Of a stretch of DNA of 47,586 nucleotides, positions 46,205-47,586 are shown piece by piece. Source of the DNA: an uncultured Fibrobacter sp. (GTDB lineage Bacteria > Fibrobacterota > Fibrobacteria > Fibrobacterales > Fibrobacteraceae); contig CAMKLO010000021.1 of NCBI GenBank assembly GCA_946413655.1, positions 1-47,586 of the forward strand. The letters are read 5' to 3'. Positions within the stretch are counted from its first letter, which is position 1. The number at the start of each line of letters is the position of its first letter. A program made the translations under genes and the position numbers. The notes below the pieces were generated by a model. The model did no database searches, was not told the origin of the DNA, and saw only the letters and a program-made list of their open reading frames with translations.

Positions 46205-46286
46205 GGAGATGCCCGCTTACTTCGACTGTGCTCAGCACAGGCTCCGGCGGGCATTGTCATTCCGGCCTCCGAGCCGGAATCTCCCT
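46205..46286. repeat. Dispersed hairpin repeat: GGAGATGCCCGC ... GCGGGCAT followed by ATTCCGGC..GCCGGAAT
   Basis: The first part is a second copy of the repeat at 40869 (inner CTTCGAC..TGCTCAGCAC). The second part is a separate ATTCCGGC-CTCCGA-GCCGGAAT hairpin (46259-46280). Confidence 0.7.
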
Positions 46287-46289
46287 TCT

Positions 46290-46328
46290 TTACTTCACAC
46301 CAATGAGGGAGAGGTCGCGAACGGCACC
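46290..46328 (-). pseudogene. Remnant 3' tail of an older ilvD allele
   Basis: On the minus strand this reads [12 protein letters not shown] followed by TAA, identical in all 12 residues to the end of the intact ilvD at 46430-46468, yet 9 of the 12 codons differ, all synonymously. The triplet just upstream is a stop, so only the tail survives. It is interpreted as the end of a diverged allele that was under selection before being displaced. Confidence 0.85.
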
Positions 46329-46429
46329 CTATGATGACCGCTCGGCTCTATCGCAAATAAGAACCTACGACCTCGCCTCGCTCTCGCCTTCGACGACTCG
46401 TTAATACGAGTCGCCTACGGCTCACGGGT
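46329..46429. repeat. 101-bp hairpin segment between ilvD and its tail remnant
   Basis: It contains GACTCGT-TAAT-ACGAGTC (46395-46412) and CTCGCC-rich direct repeats; it holds no gene. It resembles, in style and position, the 72-bp segment after serS. Confidence 0.55.
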
Positions 46430-47586
46430 TTATTTCACTCCAATCAGAGACAGGTCTCTGACAGCTCCTTTATCTGCGCTGGAGGCCATGGCGGCGTATG
46501 CCTGCAGAGCCTTAGACACCTTACGGTCACGGTGTTCCGGCTGCCATGCCTTGGCGCCGCGGGCTTCCATTTCCTTGCGGCGGGCGGCGAGTTCGTCGTC
46601 GGTGAGCTGCACGTTGATGCTGCGGTTCGGGATGTCGATTTCGATGACGTCGCCCGTGTGCACGAGGCCGATGTTACCCTTGTTGGCGGCTTCCGGAGAA
46701 GCGTGGCCGATGGAGAGACCGCTCGTACCGCCGGAGAAACGACCGTCGGTGAGGAGGGCGCAGGACTTGCCGAGGTGACGGCTCTTGAGGTAAGAGGTCG
46801 GGTAGAGCATTTCCTGCATGCCGGGGCCACCCTTCGGGCCTTCGTAGCGGATGACGACCACGTCGCCAGCCTTCACCACGTTCGGGTCGAGAATGCCCTT
46901 CACGGCATCTTCCTGGCTTTCGAACACCACGGCGGGGCCGGTGAACTTGAAGATGGATTCATCGACGCCGGCGGTCTTCACGATGCAGCCGTCCACGGCG
47001 AGGTTACCGTACAGAACAGCGAGGCCGCCGTCCTTGGTGTAGGCGTGTTCGCCATCGCGGATAGCGCCGTTAGCGCGGTCGAGGTCGTGATCCGGGTACA
47101 TGAAGTTCTGCGAGAAGGCGACCAGGTTGTACTTGCGGCCCGGGCCAGCGAGGTAGCGCTGCTTGGCTTCTTCGGTCGGGTTGCGCTTGAGGTCGTTCAC
47201 TTCGAGGGCTTCGCCCATCGTAGCGGCGTGAACGGTCTTTGCATTCTTGTGGATGAGGCCCATGCGGTCGAGTTCACCGAGGATACCCATGATGCCACCG
47301 GCGCGGTTCACGTTTTCCACGTGGATGTTGTGGACGGTCGGGGCGACCTTGCAGATGCACGGCGTGTTGCGGGAGAGGCGGTCGATGTCCTTCATGGTGA
47401 AGTCCACACCCGCTTCCTGTGCCACGGCCAGCAAGTGGAGCACAGTGTTGGAGGAACCGCCCATGGCGATGTCGAGGCGCATGGCGTTTTCGAAAGCGTC
47501 CTTCGTGGCGATGCTACGCGGGAGGATGCTGTCGTCGTTCAAATCGTAATACTGGTGGCAGAGTTCCACGATGCGCTTACCGGCGG
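46430..47586 (-). CDS. ilvD: Dihydroxy-acid dehydratase (5' end outside window)
   Basis: The C-terminal ~385 residues of a ~600-residue enzyme; the frame stays open to the window edge, so the start is beyond it. The enzyme dehydrates 2,3-dihydroxy-3-methylbutanoate and -pentanoate in valine/isoleucine synthesis and carries an Fe-S cluster. Clear motifs: [79 protein letters not shown] and [20 protein letters not shown]. It ends [15 protein letters not shown] divergent extra copy of the last 12 codons lies 101 bp downstream. Confidence 0.98.
   Translation of the reverse strand, partial: AGKRIVELCHQYYDLNDDSILPRSIATKDAFENAMRLDIAMGGSSNTVLHLLAVAQEAGVDFTMKDIDRLSRNTPCICKVAPTVHNIHVENVNRAGGIMGILGELDRMGLIHKNAKTVHAATMGEALEVNDLKRNPTEEAKQRYLAGPGRKYNLVAFSQNFMYPDHDLDRANGAIRDGEHAYTKDGGLAVLYGNLAVDGCIVKTAGVDESIFKFTGPAVVFESQEDAVKGILDPNVVKAGDVVVIRYEGPKGGPGMQEMLYPTSYLKSRHLGKSCALLTDGRFSGGTSGLSIGHASPEAANKGNIGLVHTGDVIEIDIPNRSINVQLTDDELAARRKEMEARGAKAWQPEHRDRKVSKALQAYAAMASSADKGAVRDLSLIGVK

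Overview
The window looks like a chromosomal segment of a Fibrobacter-like bacterium (Fibrobacterota). The support is inferential: giant cadherin-repeat surface proteins, a secreted esterase with a Ser-rich linker and a sorting-type C-terminal tail, a Gram-negative envelope (LptE-like lipoprotein, outer-membrane barrel ending in Phe), and moderate GC with AT-rich intergenic regions. No insertion sequence, prophage, CRISPR array or replication origin was seen. Most of the window is ordinary core genome; the intergenic spaces hold the unusual material.

Layout. 1-15 kb: two paralogous giant exported cadherin-domain proteins; the first is cut by the window start. 15-20 kb: a small SUI1/YciH factor, then a tight cluster of a FecR-domain protein, an outer-membrane barrel protein and endonuclease IV. 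20.0-20.4 kb: two identical tRNA-Asn(GTT) genes, each with its own promoter and terminator. 20.4-24.3 kb (minus strand): nfeD, floA, an AT-rich four-helix-bundle gene that looks inserted, and a membrane-anchored protein with a possible FtsK-gamma-like domain. 24.4-28.6 kb: a large hybrid histidine kinase. 29-31.6 kb: rpsO-pnp. 31.7-35.2 kb: tandem paralogous 7TM/HD-GYP proteins, the first with a broken HD motif. 35.3-38.3 kb: ispG (long form) and serA. 38.4-42.3 kb: acyl-CoA ligase, a small membrane protein and serS. 42.6-46.1 kb: secreted esterase, LptE-like lipoprotein, Nudix hydrolase, and an RsbW-like/STAS regulatory pair. The window ends inside ilvD (minus strand).

The most interesting signals are between the genes. 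(1) Downstream of both ilvD and serS lies a second, divergent copy of the last codons of the same gene, in the same orientation and ending in a stop codon. For ilvD, 12 of 12 residues are identical although 9 of 12 codons differ synonymously. These look like tails of older alleles left behind when the gene was overwritten by a diverged homologue, separated from the present gene by a 72-101 bp hairpin-containing segment. (2) A family of heptamer-periodic arrays (AGTAGGA, AGACGAG, CTAGTAA and AATGACC types) occupies at least six intergenic sites, often as inverted arms. One pair tightly flanks the four-helix-bundle gene, and another contains the stop codons of two convergent genes. (3) Several other dispersed repeat families with short perfect hairpins occur. 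All proposed mechanisms are inferences that need comparison with related genomes.
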